Shown: positions 37,246 through 49,240, numbered from the stretch's first letter. The stretch is 64,000 nucleotides of DNA from Micropterix aruncella (GCA_944548615.1 OX155951.1:18169046-18233045), one strand, 5' to 3'. Program-made: numbers and translations. The notes: generated by a model from the letters alone, not told the origin.

Positions 37246-39540
37246 AAAGTGAAAAAGACGTATATGATGGATGAAACTTTATGAACGAATATATACATAA
37301 ACTTCCATGTCATATGTGCTTACATCAAGGGCTGGAGCCACGACACTTCTTTTACTATTACTACTAGGCCAAAGAGGAAATGCGGCTCGCGAACCGCAGT
37401 TGGCCGATGCCTGGCATAGGTCGTCAGTGTAGTTTAGTAGACAGTCAACTAGAGTGCGTTGATTTACTATTGTTCTGCGGTGAATGACTTCTGATTTATC
37501 GTCCCTAAAACTTTTACCCGAAAGATGAATCCGGCGACAATTTTCTATGTTAAAATACCGCAGGTATATTTCATTTAATATTATTCTCAGCGAGGTTTCT
37601 TGCCGCGAGACAAATGCGAAATTTGCAAGTTGAGCCTGAAGCTTATTCTTCGCCATTTAGCGGGATATAAAAAAGGCAGAATAAAATAATGCGATTTAAT
37701 TGGTGGCCATTCTTTTCCCTCCCTTCTTTTGTTCGCGATCATTACACTCGTTACCACGCGGTTAATTCTATTAAATAGAAGGAAGTAAGTTATAATATCG
37801 TGGGAAATTTAGTAAATGAAAGATGTTCAATGACAACGAGAAAAAGACAAAAAGGAAAGAGTCTAACCCCAGAAACGAACCAGGAACATGCTGACTGAAA
37901 AGTATAAAACTTTAAATGCGGGGTAGATGATTTCAACAGAATTTTCAATGAAAATACTCTGTTAGAAACTTCAGAGCCTATTCTAGCTTCTAAATAGTAA
38001 ACCCACATAGTAATAGATATACTGGTAAACGCAATAACCATCATCTGCTCTGTCTAAATTAAAAAAAAATGTTATGTCATCCCTATCAAGTAGCCAAGGA
38101 CTGAATTCTTATGAATAATAATTTCACAAATAATTCCGATGAGCACCCTCTGCCAGTTCTGTTGCAACCGCCTCGGGCGGCGCGGGTTATTTCGCGGCTA
38201 ATGGTGGGGTTTGGGCCAAGCGCCAACAGATGGCGTTATTATTAGTTATAAATAAATGTATGACGTAAGATGGAATTTAAATATTATTTGTGCAGTTTGT
38301 ATTTGACAAATTCCAAACGAAATTTCACAATGTGGTTTCGGCCAAACAAGGAATATATCTGTCTACCAAACTTTAATTCCTTAAGTCCAATATTTCGAGA
38401 TTGAAAAATAACTAGTGCGGCACTTCCTGCAAACGATGTAAAATTCGCCGCTAAATATTCGAATTTCGAACAAGCGACACAACGCAAAGATGATTTAAAT
38501 TTCGAACGTGCGTCGCCGCTTATTGAAAAATTCCGGTCACAGACGCGCGGCGGCGGAAATTTAAATACTTCAATCCGCTATAAAGTCCAGTAACCTAGTA
38601 CATCATAAGTTGCATCAAATAGGTGTGATAGGTTTCGTGTTTTTCTCTTGTATGGGATGTGCCTGAAATGCTAAGTCCAAATTTTCGACCTTGGCAGTCC
38701 TCCGGAACACTTCTAAATTTCTCAAAAACTGCTATATTTTTGTACTTTTTTCGGTTTTTTCTCATTTTGACCATGAAGCAGCACGTTTTCGATAAAACCT
38801 AATGATCAATCTAGATTTATGGGTCAAAATTTGGCTGACATAGCCTATGCATATAGCAAAATCAAGATAAGGCCCAGAATGTATCCCTGTAGCCACCTGT
38901 CCTAACTTGGCGAAGAGAGGAGAAACATTATCGAACAGTTAAATCTTTTATGACAACCTATCGATGACGACAGGTTATATAGCTCTAAAGTAAGGAAGTA
39001 TCGCCAGTAGAAGCAAATCTCAAGCGAATGATTCAGAGAATCAATCCTAATCAATCCCAATCACCTACAAAGTTGGCAACAATCACTTACACTTCTGCGC
39101 GGAGGAAATTTCATATTGTGTAATAATCAGCAAATCGCATTGTCATAAATAAAACAGTCTAAGTTATTGCTAAGTTACAGTCTCTCACAATTAAACAAAG
39201 ACGATATTAAACTCGGTAATTCTCAACACATTCTCTTCAAAGTTATCACCAAATTTAACGCTTGTGTAACAATTTATCAAGAAACATACAAAGTTCCGCA
39301 TTGACGCCAATTTAACTTGACGCAATTATTTGTAATTACAAAAGCTCGTTTCTGTACTCGCCTTATTATATTTCCAGATAAAATATAGAGCACAGAGGAG
39401 GATGCGGCATACGCCATCTTGAATAAACCTCTAGAAACGAAAATTAATCATCGTTAGAGAATAAATGGAAGGGAAGTGCAGGGAAGGGGGTCGGACATTC
39501 GGGCGCATAACGTCTCGTGGAGCGGCTCATATTTATATTG
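37246..39540. other. intergenic with a few open frames
   Basis: A 125-codon minus-strand frame at 37279-37656 is the longest but shows no motif. GC-rich patches lie at about 38160-38240 and 38500-38560. A short diverged R3 relative lies near 38350-38430. No gene is supported. Confidence 0.4.
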
Positions 39541-39705
39541 TAAGGTAATGTATCATGAGGTGTAAAATGAAATGCCGCACCGTAACAATCAAATTGCTTT
39601 AAACATGCTAGCGCCTTCATAATTATTATTGAAAGGTAATAATATCATTTTGGTGTAAAATGAAACGCCGCACCGCAAAAAAAATGCTTTAGGCTTGTTT
39701 TCTAT
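39541..39705. repeat. direct duplication of a GTGTAAAATGAAA-GCCGCACCG unit
   Basis: GGTGTAAAATGAAATGCCGC at about 39558 and GGTGTAAAATGAAACGCCGC at about 39651, each followed by a TGCTTTA-GC-TG word, are spaced by about 93-98 bp. Next to it, at 39705-39830, ATCGGT/ACCGAT words recur many times in both orientations, and a G12 run lies at 39898-39909. Confidence 0.7.
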
Positions 39706-39944
39706 AACCGATGGATACCTATCGGTTTCAGTTTCGGTAAAACTATCGGTTTGCTCAATATACAATACATTTTGCGTTTCAAAATGTAACCGATAACGGT
39801 AGATCAAGCCGATCGGTAACAAACTTACCGTCAACAGTCGGTGTTTTTCACACAAAATACGATATAAATGTAATCGGGAGAATTCGGGCGTTATGGAGGG
39901 GGGGGGGGGTTCGGTTATTAGGGGGATTCCCGGCTCTCTTTAGG

Positions 39945-40825
39945 ATGCTGTCACCAGGCTAATACCCGTATGCTGGCATCAGACTACCTCCAGGATTCCT
40001 TTACCATGCTGACACCAAGATGCCGGCACCAAGCTGATACCAGGATGGAGGAACCAGCTAGCCATCAGGATGTGTGTAAAAGGCAGGTAACAGGATGGCG
40101 GTACCATGCTGACACCAGGATGCTGACACTAGCTTGGCACCACGATGTTACCAGGTTAACACCAGGATGCTGGTACTGGTGTTACGCCAGGATTCTGACA
40201 CTAGTTTGGTTTCAAAATGCTGCTACCAGCCCGGCCCCAGGATGCTGGCACCAGGTTATCACCACGATGCTGGCACTGGGCTGACACCAGGATGGTACGG
40301 GTCTCCAACAGGATGCTGTTACCAGTTTTGCAACAGGATGTTGGTACCAGACTAGCTCCAGGTGCTGGCGTCAGGTTAAAAGCAGAATGCTGGCACCAAT
40401 CTGACACCAGGATGTCGGTACCGGTTCCACAATGATACTGGCACCAGAAAGCTGTTGCCACGCCGGCTCCAGTATGCTGGGAAAAGTCTAAAATCAGGAT
40501 TCCGCTACCAGAATGCTGGCACTAGCTTGGCACCAGAATGTCAGGTGCCAGGCCGTCTCTCTAGAAAGCTTTCGGTTTTAACCTGGTTCCTGCTGCCACC
40601 AGGTTAAAACCGGGATGACATTGTCAAGAAGCTGGCACCGGTTTTTGCGCAGCTCTCCAGGATGTTGGCACCACTTTAAAACCTGGAGGAACGAACCAGG
40701 ATGCTGGGGCCAGTTTGGCATCGGGATACTGGCACCAGGTTAAAACCAGGATGCCGGTATCAGGATGCTGGCACCAGTTTGGCACCAGGAGACTGGCTTC
40801 AAACCTGCTGACTGGGATGCCACAA
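39945..40825. repeat. minisatellite with a 25-bp unit
   Basis: About 880 bp made of diverged copies of CAGGATGCTGGCACCAG followed by 8 variable bases (often TTTGGCAC or GTTAACAC). Because 25 is not a multiple of three, the same peptide-like words appear in all frames on both strands, so the open frames of 60-104 codons here are by-products. Confidence 0.95.
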
Positions 40826-41608
40826 TTCATTCATTCCATTAACAATGAATCGGTTAGAACTATGATTTTTTTAGCGGAAAAAACTTTGCGATTGTAATAG
40901 GTTTGATCATGAAAATGACCCATTTTATTAACAGGAAATAATACAAAAGGTAGTATTTTTAGAAGAATACAAAAGGTAAGTTATATCGAAATTTTAAATC
41001 GATAACATTAAATGTCATTGTGAGAACATCGAAGTCATTAAAAATAACAAATGGTTTGATATCTAACTCCTGTTTACAAAAAGCTACTTATCCTTATCTT
41101 AGTGAGTAGCGTTTGAAGGTTATGCTATTTAAAGGGTGTTCTCATCCTGTTGCTATTTGGTCAGTATCCTTATATTTCATGCTATTTGAAGAAAATGTTA
41201 GGTTTCTCCTAATTATTACTTCCGATTACGCTAACTATCCAAATAATCTATTCGTAAATTGAAACAAAAATGTAGTCAGTGGCTTAAAAATTCCAGACGT
41301 CAGACGCCAGATTTTGTTTCCACTCACAGCTCACCACTATGTGTATCCTGTCCTATGCAATCGCAGCATCTACACTTTGTCAAATTTATTTGCAAATTTC
41401 TACCCAATCTACCCAAAAAATCTAATACGTCCAATCGATAATATAAATATTCGTCTCCAGCATCTGCCAGTGTTAAATTTTAAACTTTTTGCATTTTAAA
41501 TTTATCGATAAAAATCAACTAATAATCTAGTAGTAAAATAAACCGTACAAATAGGTGCTTTTACAAAACGCTAGCGATGGTCTAGATTGTATTTTTGAAA
41601 TTAATTTC
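40826..41608. other. AT-rich intergenic DNA
   Basis: Nothing is recognised. Confidence 0.5.
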
Positions 41609-41910
41609 CACTTATTACACGACCGCCCAACAAAAAAAGGAGTGTAACGTATTCAGGGTTCATCTATGTATGTTTTCCATTTATTCATTCCACCATAACT
41701 TCTAAACGCTTAAACCGATTTAGAAGTGTGTGGTATTGTTAGAATCGTTATGTCGTCTCGAGTGTCATAGGGTACCTTAACTGTCTAAATATCAAGTAAG
41801 GAGTTACCTAAATGTCTACATGTCTAAATGTCAAGAAATTACATTAATATATCGTGTTTAGTGTCAAATGAAAGGTCTGTTTGAGTACATTCCAGAAATA
41901 TACGTGTATT
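41609..41910 (+). repeat. dispersed repeat R2, copy 2
   Basis: Reverse complement of 7440-7740 (AAAAAAAGGAGTGTAACGTA, GTCGTCTCGAGTGTCATAGG, CAAATGAAAGGTCTGTTTGA). It ends a few bases before the hAT-type element. Confidence 0.8.
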
Positions 41911-41915
41911 TATAT

Positions 41916-42352
41916 CAGTGGTTCCTAACCCGCTGATGTCTACGGACCACTCAGCCTGAAAGTGAATTACCTCGAACCACCCATTACATTATAACATAGG
42001 TACATCTTATCAGTTGTAACCAAAACCAAAGCTGACTAAATACATTTTTTTAAAAATTAACTATTATTATTAATTAAGATACTATTATAAAATAATTAAC
42101 AGTATTACTCCTGTTTCACGGTTAGCTGTAAGAAATCGCTGAACGATAAGCCCGGCGTTTGTACTAAGTTAAAATAGAATTTAAGTTTTCTTTACCAATG
42201 TAATTATTTTAGTACAATAAATGTATTTTCCTTTCTTTGTTAAACGAAAATCGTAATTTTGATTTAACCAGGGGAAAATGTTATTTTTTATAAATCAGCG
42301 GACTCTCCCGCGGATCACCTTTGGTCTGCAGACTACCGGTTCGAAAACACTG
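41916..42352. mobile_element. non-autonomous hAT-type element (437 bp)
   Basis: Starts CAGTGGTTCCTAACC and ends in the reverse complement of CAGTGTTTTCGAACC. It is flanked by 8-bp duplications ATTTATAT (41908-41915) and ACTTATAT (42353-42360) that differ at one base. CAGTGGTTC ends with 8-bp duplications are typical of hAT elements. Inside each end are GG(A/T)CCAC-type words. No transposase frame. Confidence 0.9.
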
Positions 42353-42360
42353 ACTTATAT

Positions 42361-43128
42361 TAATAAATACATAAACCACAAATATTATATGAAAAAGCCG
42401 CAAAAAAAATGTGAATACAATAGTTCACTTTGTGTAACATCAGCCGTGTTTTTTTTCTTTTTAATACACATATTTACTTGTTTATATTTAACGTTTCTGT
42501 ATACCGGTTAATTGGCAACATTTGTATAAATTTTAAATACTAAATGGTTTTATTTTTAGATAACTGTATGAAGAGTATGTTTCTGATAATTAAATAAATA
42601 AATGTCAATAAACTATACTTCTGATAGCTGTCTGATATACCGCCAAACATTCAGAGACTACATATTTGTATACACCTTTCATAAGCCCATGTCTTCCTTT
42701 GTTACTTATAACAAGGTAGACTTTATTATTATCTTTAGAAGGAAGAGAGGAGTGCTCCAATTCTGCGAGGTCCCACACACACAATAAACACTCGATGACC
42801 CGAGGGAGATAAAGGACTCGGCTGGAGAGCAATAATTGTTCTTTACCCCAATAAATCTCCAGTGCGAGACAAGTAAACCGCCAAGTGGAGCATTTTTACT
42901 CTGAAGATATTTATCCTATTTTGCCTTGCTTTGCTAGTGGCCGACTGCGCTGACTTGAATTAGACATTTATCTAGAGGAAAGGGGTTGTTGAACGAAACA
43001 TTACGTGTGAAAAATGCAAAATAAATCCTCACCATGGCAATCGAAATCATTAAATAAATAAAATAGTAAAAGATTGTAAATTACCTTATACATCCATTTC
43101 GACCATTTTTAATCGGAGTTTAGGAATT
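42361..43128. other. intergenic
   Basis: Nothing is recognised. Overlapping 61- and 75-codon frames at 42602-42832 lack motifs. Confidence 0.4.
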
Positions 43129-43632
43129 GACAGCTTATTCATATAATGGCTATAATGACCACGTAACAATGCCGGATTAACCCATGTAGAGACCCTTAGG
43201 CCGTAAAAATCTCGGGGTCCCCTTTACAGTTATCGCCCCCTCTTTGGTCTGACATTCTGACGACGTTCTAGTGTAGGATAGACGTGTAAACAAAACACGA
43301 TCGCATCGGCAAAGTGGGCCGTTTTTACTGACCACGCTTATGTATTTTGCGAAGCAAAGCCGCGCATATAAACAAAATACGATATGGCAGCGGCCAAATG
43401 CCGATAATTTATAGCAATTATACAGTCAGATCAAAAAGTTTATTAAATATTTTCTTTTTAGAATTCCTATTCAAGGCTTTTTTCTATTAGAAAATAAATA
43501 AAAGTATGCGAGCCCTGGAGGACTTAAAAGGCGTATGACCCATAGGCCGGTGTCTATTTGGCCTATCGAATAATTCGGCACTGCCGTGTAATGGCGTGAC
43601 AGCTTATTTATATAATGACTATAATGACCAAA
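43129..43632. repeat. direct repeats 469 bp apart around a possible old hAT-like insert
   Basis: GACAGCTTATT-ATATAATG-CTATAATGACCA occurs at about 43129-43161 and 43598-43630. Between them, CAATGCCGGATTAACCC (from about 43168) and the reverse complement of the stretch ending near 43582 (CAGTGCCGAATTATTCG) look like inverted ends. Possible 8-bp flanks match at only 6 of 8 sites. Confidence 0.5.
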
Positions 43633-43713
43633 CTGTAAATTCAGTCGGTATACGTGATCATTATTCAGATGAAGAGCAGCATATTAGCTTGGAAGATACC
43701 GACGATACTAGAG

Positions 43714-44297
43714 CAGCGATTCTCAAAGTGGGTTCGCGAACCCCTAGGGGTTCGCAAGTTGATTGTCGGGAGTTCTCGACAAGATTTACGCGATCGTGAC
43801 AAGATTGGCGACTGACTGGCTGGCGACAAACATGATGGCGCGACAGGAATTATTACAGGAAATACCAACAGATCCAACATTTCAAGCCTATTTTTAAAAT
43901 ATGTGTTTAATTGATTTTTGGGCAGCAGAACAGGAAGAATATCCCGCGTCCTCGCGCGAATCGATGAATTACATTTTACCTTCGTGACAAATACTTTTGT
44001 GAGAGTGGTACACCTGGATATTATTAAAAAGATATTCATAAATCTTTTTTGTCCGAAATATCAGAATTATCAGAATAATTATTGAAATTGACCAAAATTG
44101 CTCCTAAAAGAGACTCAATTTGCGACAAAAAGCTAACCCATCAATCACATTAATTTACAACATATTATTGCTTTTTATGACTATTTTTCTGTTATTGAAA
44201 TAAAAACTTTCTTTTATACCTTGGTTTTTTAAAGGGGCTCGCACTCGTATGTAAAATTTGATAGGGGTACGTGGGGATACAAGATTGAGAAACCCTA
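43714..44297 (+). mobile_element. hAT-type element (584 bp) with a perfect 8-bp target duplication
   Basis: TACTAGAG flanks both ends (43706-43713 and 44298-44305). The ends are CAGCGATTCTCAA and, reversed, TAGGGTTTCTCAA, matching at 10 of 13 sites. It keeps a decayed C-terminal piece of its transposase. Confidence 0.9.
43860..44153 (+). pseudogene. hAT transposase C-terminal remnant
   Basis: Reads FWAAEQEEYPASSRESMNYI then LPS and a stop, the hAT pattern FW......YP.LS..A...LLPF.TTYLCE that opens the dimerisation domain. After deletions it resumes at about 44085 with LTKIAPKRDSICDKKLTHQS and H followed by UAA at 44150-44152; the ending KK-AHPSH-stop is typical of the SCAND3/ZBED-like hAT group. 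The middle is deleted and broken by stops. It lies in the correct orientation inside its element. Confidence 0.75.
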
Positions 44298-44305
44298 TAC
44301 TAGAG

Positions 44306-45051
44306 GATATCTCAAAAATATAAAATTGTGAGGTTGGGAATGACTGTGAGGTTGGGAATGAAAACGGGTTTGATTTAATTACAGCAGACGAAGTGCATGC
44401 ACCAAATGCAGCAGCTGTCAAACTGAATTAGCGTTAAACCCAAACTGACCGTGAGCACATCCCTCTTCAACACGCTCCAAATAAACTTTCACGTTTGGCG
44501 ATCTCTCAAAACAATGCGCCAACTCGCCATAAGTTTTAATAGAATCATAATATATAGCAAGGCAGCTCACTCCACCGTCGAGCGGTATCTTATAAAAATA
44601 GCAAGTTACCTCTTCGAGCTGACAGCCGATCGCTCAAATATTTCTTTTCAATTTGGAGCTACGATGAGAGGTACTGTAACACCACTCACCACGCATTTAC
44701 ATTAAAATAAAATTCTATTTTCGTAAAACTATTTTGTATGAGAAAATGTATAATTTAAAAAAAAGCAAACCATCATTATTATCATCATCTGTTTGTTCTA
44801 TAAGGTGTACTTTTAAAACACATTTTTTAATATTTTTAGGTCGTTTTATTATTTTTAGCGCTTATCAAAATTTCGTTTTTTTTTATATCATCGACATGGC
44901 TTAGCAGTTTAAATTACATACGATGGTTATCCCTAGCAACTTGTATATTTCCATATTCGTAATAGTTCGAAAGCTATATTTTATTTTGTATTCGTATTAT
45001 TGTGCTTGGTAGGAATGAAACTGCATACATTATGTTTTTACGCATTTACAC
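44306..45051. other. intergenic
   Basis: GC-richer part 44420-44700 contains an 84-codon open frame (44451-44705) without a motif. The rest is AT-rich. Confidence 0.4.
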
Positions 45052-45055
45052 TTAA

Positions 45056-45238
45056 CACATTGAATGTCAAAGCAATATTACGTAGTTAGCAGATGGCTTC
45101 GGAGCAAACTATGTAAGATTGCGTAGTGCTTCCGTTAAAACTTGGACGTAAAAAGGAAGTAGCGAGGAAGTAAAAAGGAAATGGCGATGTGTTGGCGTCT
45201 AGAATGACATATGGTTGGCGCACTCGGCATTGAATGGG
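45056..45238. mobile_element. piggyBac-like MITE (183 bp) flanked by TTAA
   Basis: TTAA lies at 45052-45055 and 45239-45242. Ends read CACATTGAATGTC and, reversed, CCCATTCAATGCC, matching at 10 of 13 positions. TTAA duplications with CC-starting ends are the piggyBac hallmark. No transposase. Confidence 0.7.
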
Positions 45239-45279
45239 TTAAATGATTTGAGCCTAACCGTCGTAGGAGGGTCGTATTA

Positions 45280-46047
45280 GGGCCGTGTTGACTACAACAC
45301 TCCGGCACCCCAGGCTGGTATAACGATATGTGATCGTTCTTTCAGCCGTTGGATGAACTTAGAAGGCTTAGAGACAAGACAATCTACTGTCTAGCTCCGC
45401 CAACAAGCCCGTTAGAGGCCAACGACTTACGGCGAGGCACCGGAAAAGGTACCCAGCGGGCAGCCTGGCCCCTTAACTGGTAGGATATCCCTTATTTGGT
45501 AGGATATCTCCGTCTGGAGTTAACCTTTAGGATTCCTTTGTCCTCCCGACTGGTTACGAGTCCGAAGTCGCTTACGCAGCCTATACCTGCTCTGTTACAG
45601 CGGTAATTCAATTTCAGATTATCGCGGACCTGGGTGTACTTTTCCCGTAGTGCCACACGGGATCAGGTTGCTCAGTCATTTCAAGAATGGCATGACAGCA
45701 GGTCAACATCCACCCCCGCTGCTTAGGAGAGTTTAATTCCTTAGTCTCCAGACTCCTTCAGCAATTAGTCAGAGTGCACAACCGATTGGCGTCGCCCAAT
45801 GGTGCGCAAACCATCCAGTAGCGCCGAGATGCAATTCCCCTAGGAGAAACCGGTCCACCATCTGTGAGGCCTGAGACGCGAGAGTCTCAGGGTAGCCTTC
45901 TACTCGGGGTAGCTTTCCCCACGAGGAGGCTTCTGAATAGGTGCTGAATCGTGAGTTGAGCCGATCCGAGTACAAAATGGATCTTGTGGACCAAGCTGCA
46001 CGAAACCGTTCGCTACCATTCGATCCTAACCAATCGGTTATTTCCAT
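45280..46047 (-). repeat. dispersed repeat family R1, copy 6 (longest)
   Basis: Holds all R1 landmarks in order: CCCCAGGCTGGTATAACGAT, CTAGCTCCGCCAAC, ACCCAGCGGGCAG, a GGTAGGATATC word present twice, AACATCCACCCCCGCTGCTT, GGTGCGCAAACC and GAGACGCGAGAGTCTC. A 92-codon minus-strand frame (45769-46047) is partly conserved with copy 3. Function unknown. Confidence 0.8.
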
Positions 46048-47213
46048 AAAGCTTATATTTGCGCTGCTTTTGACCTCAGATTAAGTATGGTTGCCAATTA
46101 AGATAGTGTAGTCGGCGATATTGAGGTATTACATTATGTATTATATATGATATATGTTACGCATATGGCAATACTAGAGATAAATGAAAGTATTGTAAAG
46201 GTTGCTCAATAACAATGTGTAGTCGAAGATATCTCATTTGTCACAAAAGTGACGTTAAAAAGCAACGAAATATACAGCAATTCCCAACAAGTTTTAAGCG
46301 TCTATTTTACTATAGACATCGATTCTACCCGCATGGAACACTTTAACAAACGCTTTATAGATTGAAACTGATGGTTACACAGGGTTTGATCATAACAGCT
46401 TGAACCACCATCCAATCAATAAGAGAATGCTTAATCTAGTGTATTTTAATTATTAATTTAAAATCATCGAAATTAAGTCTTACGCCTTTCAAGATGAGAC
46501 TTTTTTGTAATCAACTTAATATTTAACTGCTGAAGTATTTAAAAGCATAGCTACTGTCTATTTTTATTGCGATCCTTCCGCCGTGTTCATAGCCGGCCAT
46601 TAACGTTTGATGTCTTTTTACTTTTAGCTTTTCAGTTTAGCTATGCCTTTTAAAAATTTCTTTCGGCAGTCATTATTGAAAAGATTTTATTATGGTTTGT
46701 GCGTTTGGAAAGATAACAAAATGTAGTATTACAATTTAAAATATGTCTAGATGATACGATACGCGACCGTACTGAAAAAATGTGAGCAAAATCATTTTAT
46801 TTTTAAGCTATTGCATAGCTTTTATCGCGGGCCTAGAGGCCAGCGCGGCGACCGAATGAAGAAATTTCTTAACGAAAATTAATAATTTTAAACTGACAAT
46901 TACGTCTAAACGAGTACTGCTTACGATTCGAAAAAAATATATGGTTAACAAGAACATTTTCCTAATATTCTTAGCTTTGAATATTTTAGATTTTGTTTAT
47001 ATTACATAGTGTAATTAATTTGTGAAATTAGGTCTAACCGAACACAAAAACGACTACTACGCAAATACTATCGGCCGTATTATTATGAAACCTGCACCAT
47101 TTTAAAGATAATTTAACAATCTATCTTTTTATCTACGATTTTTTTCGAATAATCCGGTTTTTTTGTTTTATCGAATAAAAAATTTGTGCGCGGCGCTTTA
47201 TCGAAAGATGTTT
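46048..47213. other. AT-rich intergenic DNA
   Basis: AGCTATTGCATAGCTTTTATCGCGG at about 46808 is inverted-partner to a stretch near 47330-47357 (ATGCTATGCAATAGCTTTACCGCGG reads the same direction for its core palindrome), so 46808-47360 may be one old repeat unit. No gene. Confidence 0.4.
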
Positions 47214-47265
47214 AAATTATTCCGAATCATTTGCTACCGCAGCCGCAAATGATTCGGAATAATTT
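47214..47265. repeat. perfect 20-bp-arm hairpin
   Basis: AAATTATTCCGAATCATTTG (47214-47233) and its exact reverse complement (47246-47265), with a 12-nt GC-rich loop. Weaker pairing continues outward to about 47190 and 47290, as in a small foldback element. Confidence 0.9.
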
Positions 47266-47494
47266 CAACGTTTTCTGATAGGGCGCAGATATCTGATATC
47301 AGAAAAAATAAAATAAATTGCATAAGTTGTTAAAAATGCTATGCAATAGCTTTACCGCGGCAGTCCCCGAGTGCCACACGTATTTTTTTTTGTATTATTA
47401 CTTCGTGACACGAGATAGGAGACTTTCAGACGTTTCAGTGATGTTGCAACCGCAGTTGTACAGGGTAGTCTACCTTGGACTGGCTTAAAATATT

Positions 47495-48003
47495 ATTAAT
47501 GGTATAGCTTTGTCGGGAGCAATATTGCAAGACACAAATTTGCATACAAATATTTTTTCTTCTGAATACTGTTTACATAGCTCGTGAGGCAAGTGATACC
47601 TTTCCTAACTCAATGGAATGGGAAATGTTAATTTAGTTCCTGATATATGAAATGTAAGACTATCCCGGTTGTTTGACATTATGAATAAATAAGATAAAAA
47701 CGAAGTTACCGCGTGAAGTTTGTAACAGCCGACGTTTCGGCGATATTGTAACCGCCTTGTCCAGGGTAGTCTAGCCTGGTAATTTTATTTTTATCTTCTT
47801 TATAATGTCAAACAACAGCGATAGTCTTTGATTTCATATTTCAGGAAGTAAATTGGCATTTCGCATTCCGTAGAGATTCCACAAGTTAGGAAAGGTATCA
47901 CTTGCCTCGAGAGCTATGCAACAATATCCTGAAGAAAAAATATTTGTATGCAAATCTGTGTCTCTTGCATTATTGCTCCCGACAAATAATATTTTTAGGC
48001 AGC
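47495..48003. mobile_element. foldback element with about 210-bp arms
   Basis: Arms about 47495-47705 and 47780-48003 pair with high identity (TTTGTCGGGAGCAATA, GCATACAAATATTTTTTCTT, GGCAAGTGATACCTTTCCTA, TGTTTGACATTAT). The loop (about 47706-47779) carries ACGTTTCGGCGATATTG, GTAACCGCC and AGGGTAGTCTA. The words CAACCGCAGTTGTACAGGGT just upstream (about 47447-47467) are related to the loop. No protein coding. Confidence 0.8.
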
Positions 48004-48059
48004 TCACGTTCTAAGAGTTCCGCGCTCCGAGACATGGTTTTAAAAAGCTTATTTTCGAT

Positions 48060-48380
48060 CACTTTGTCGCTTTTCGCGTCCGTTGAAACGCTAAGTAAAA
48101 TAGGGTCCGGTGCAATGCAGCGGGAGATATCCGCAGCCGAGCTATGAATTTTTCAAGACGCGCCCTCAAAGTTTGACGCTCGCTCGAAGCTATTATGCAG
48201 CGGCCGTCTGGGAAATCACGTTTGTTGTGAGGCGCCAAACGCCAAACGCCGCGAGCGCCAGACGCCAACGCAGCGGGGCTGCCAACGCCAATCTCGCACA
48301 TATCACCTCGCAGATGAGCTTATTTTTCAACCGCGTCATGCGAGCTCATATAGCCAATTTGCTAAAACGGGCGCCAGTTC
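48060..48380 (+). repeat. dispersed repeat R6, copy 1
   Basis: Matches 49375-49720 in direct orientation: CTATTATGCAGCGGCCGTCT, GGGAAATCAC, AGGCGCCAAACGCCA, GCCAACGCCAATCTCGC, ATGAGCTTATTTTTCAACCG. The forward frame stays open in both copies and gives matching words YYAAAVWEITF and QMSLFFNR, but no family is known to me. Confidence 0.8.
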
Positions 48381-48589
48381 TTTTTACTGGTTTATTATTA
48401 CTGTGTAATAAACGATTTCTCAACATTTTGAGGATTGCCATATTCATTGTTAAAAACAAATAAGTGAAATAAAAAATATTATTATTATAAATATTAATAA
48501 TTTATTTTATTATTATTTTATTCACTTTTGTCTTCTATTTAATATAAAAAAAACTTATATCTGTCAACGTGAAATTCAGGCGAGTTTAA

Positions 48590-48960
48590 GAAAACTGATT
48601 GTATATGTTCAATAAATTATTGAAAAGATATTTAGTTTCACGAAGCGCAAATTTCTTCAAGTTTGGGAACATATGGAGTCTGAGAGTGCCAAATCAGGAG
48701 AATAGAGGGGATGACCGAGCAAATAGTACCCAAATCCCGCAGTTTTCCCATCGATATCGCACCCTTGTGTGCAGGTGCATTGTCCCGGTTATTGATGATT
48801 TTTTCTCCTTAAAGGCAGGCCTCTTCTCGCGAATTTTGGTATCCAGCTGGTCAAGAAGTTTGGTTTAATATTCGCCTGTAATTGTTCTGCCCATTCAAGC
48901 TAATCAATTAAGAGGATTCATTTCGCATCCCAAAACATGCTGTCCATGAACGTTTCGGCC
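48590..48960 (-). pseudogene. mariner transposase C-terminal remnant
   Basis: The minus strand reads, in pieces, LDTKIREERPAFKEKKSSI, RDNAPAHKGAISMGKLRDLG (second catalytic Asp; pattern HQDNAPAHKS....L.ELG), then in another frame SPLFS-FGTLRLHMFPNLKK, which corresponds to SPDLAPSDYHLFPNLKK, with the third catalytic Asp lost, and finally ETKYLFNNLLNIYNQF. This is the end of a mariner transposase of the SETMAR/irritans-like type. Frame changes and stops make it a pseudogene. It lies between two R6 copies. Confidence 0.8.
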
Positions 48961-48964
48961 GATG

Positions 48965-49240
48965 TGGCTTCGGTCGAACGACGCATCTGTGTACCGAATT
49001 TCAAGTCTCTAAGTCCAATATTTTGAGATTGAAGTATGACTAGCGCGCCCCCTGGTAGACCGATGTCAACCACAACCTTTCAACTCTTCCCATGACCATA
49101 TTATGGCAACGTGCCAAATTTCAGCTCAATCGGATGAAGCGTTTGGGCGCTATCGTGAAGGAACACACAAAGAGAGACACACACACAGACACACGCAGAC
49201 AAACACACAGACACACAGACAGACTTTAATATGGAAATGG
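48965..49240 (+). repeat. dispersed repeat R3, copy 2
   Basis: Direct match of 11800-12056, ending in a degenerate CA/GACA-rich tail at about 49163-49225. Confidence 0.8.

Noticed and set aside
37279..37656. 125-codon minus-strand open frame
   Set aside because: No domain or composition signal; borders an R1 repeat.
39945..40825. CRISPR-like array
   Set aside because: Repeats are diverged and contiguous with no unique spacers; eukaryotic context.
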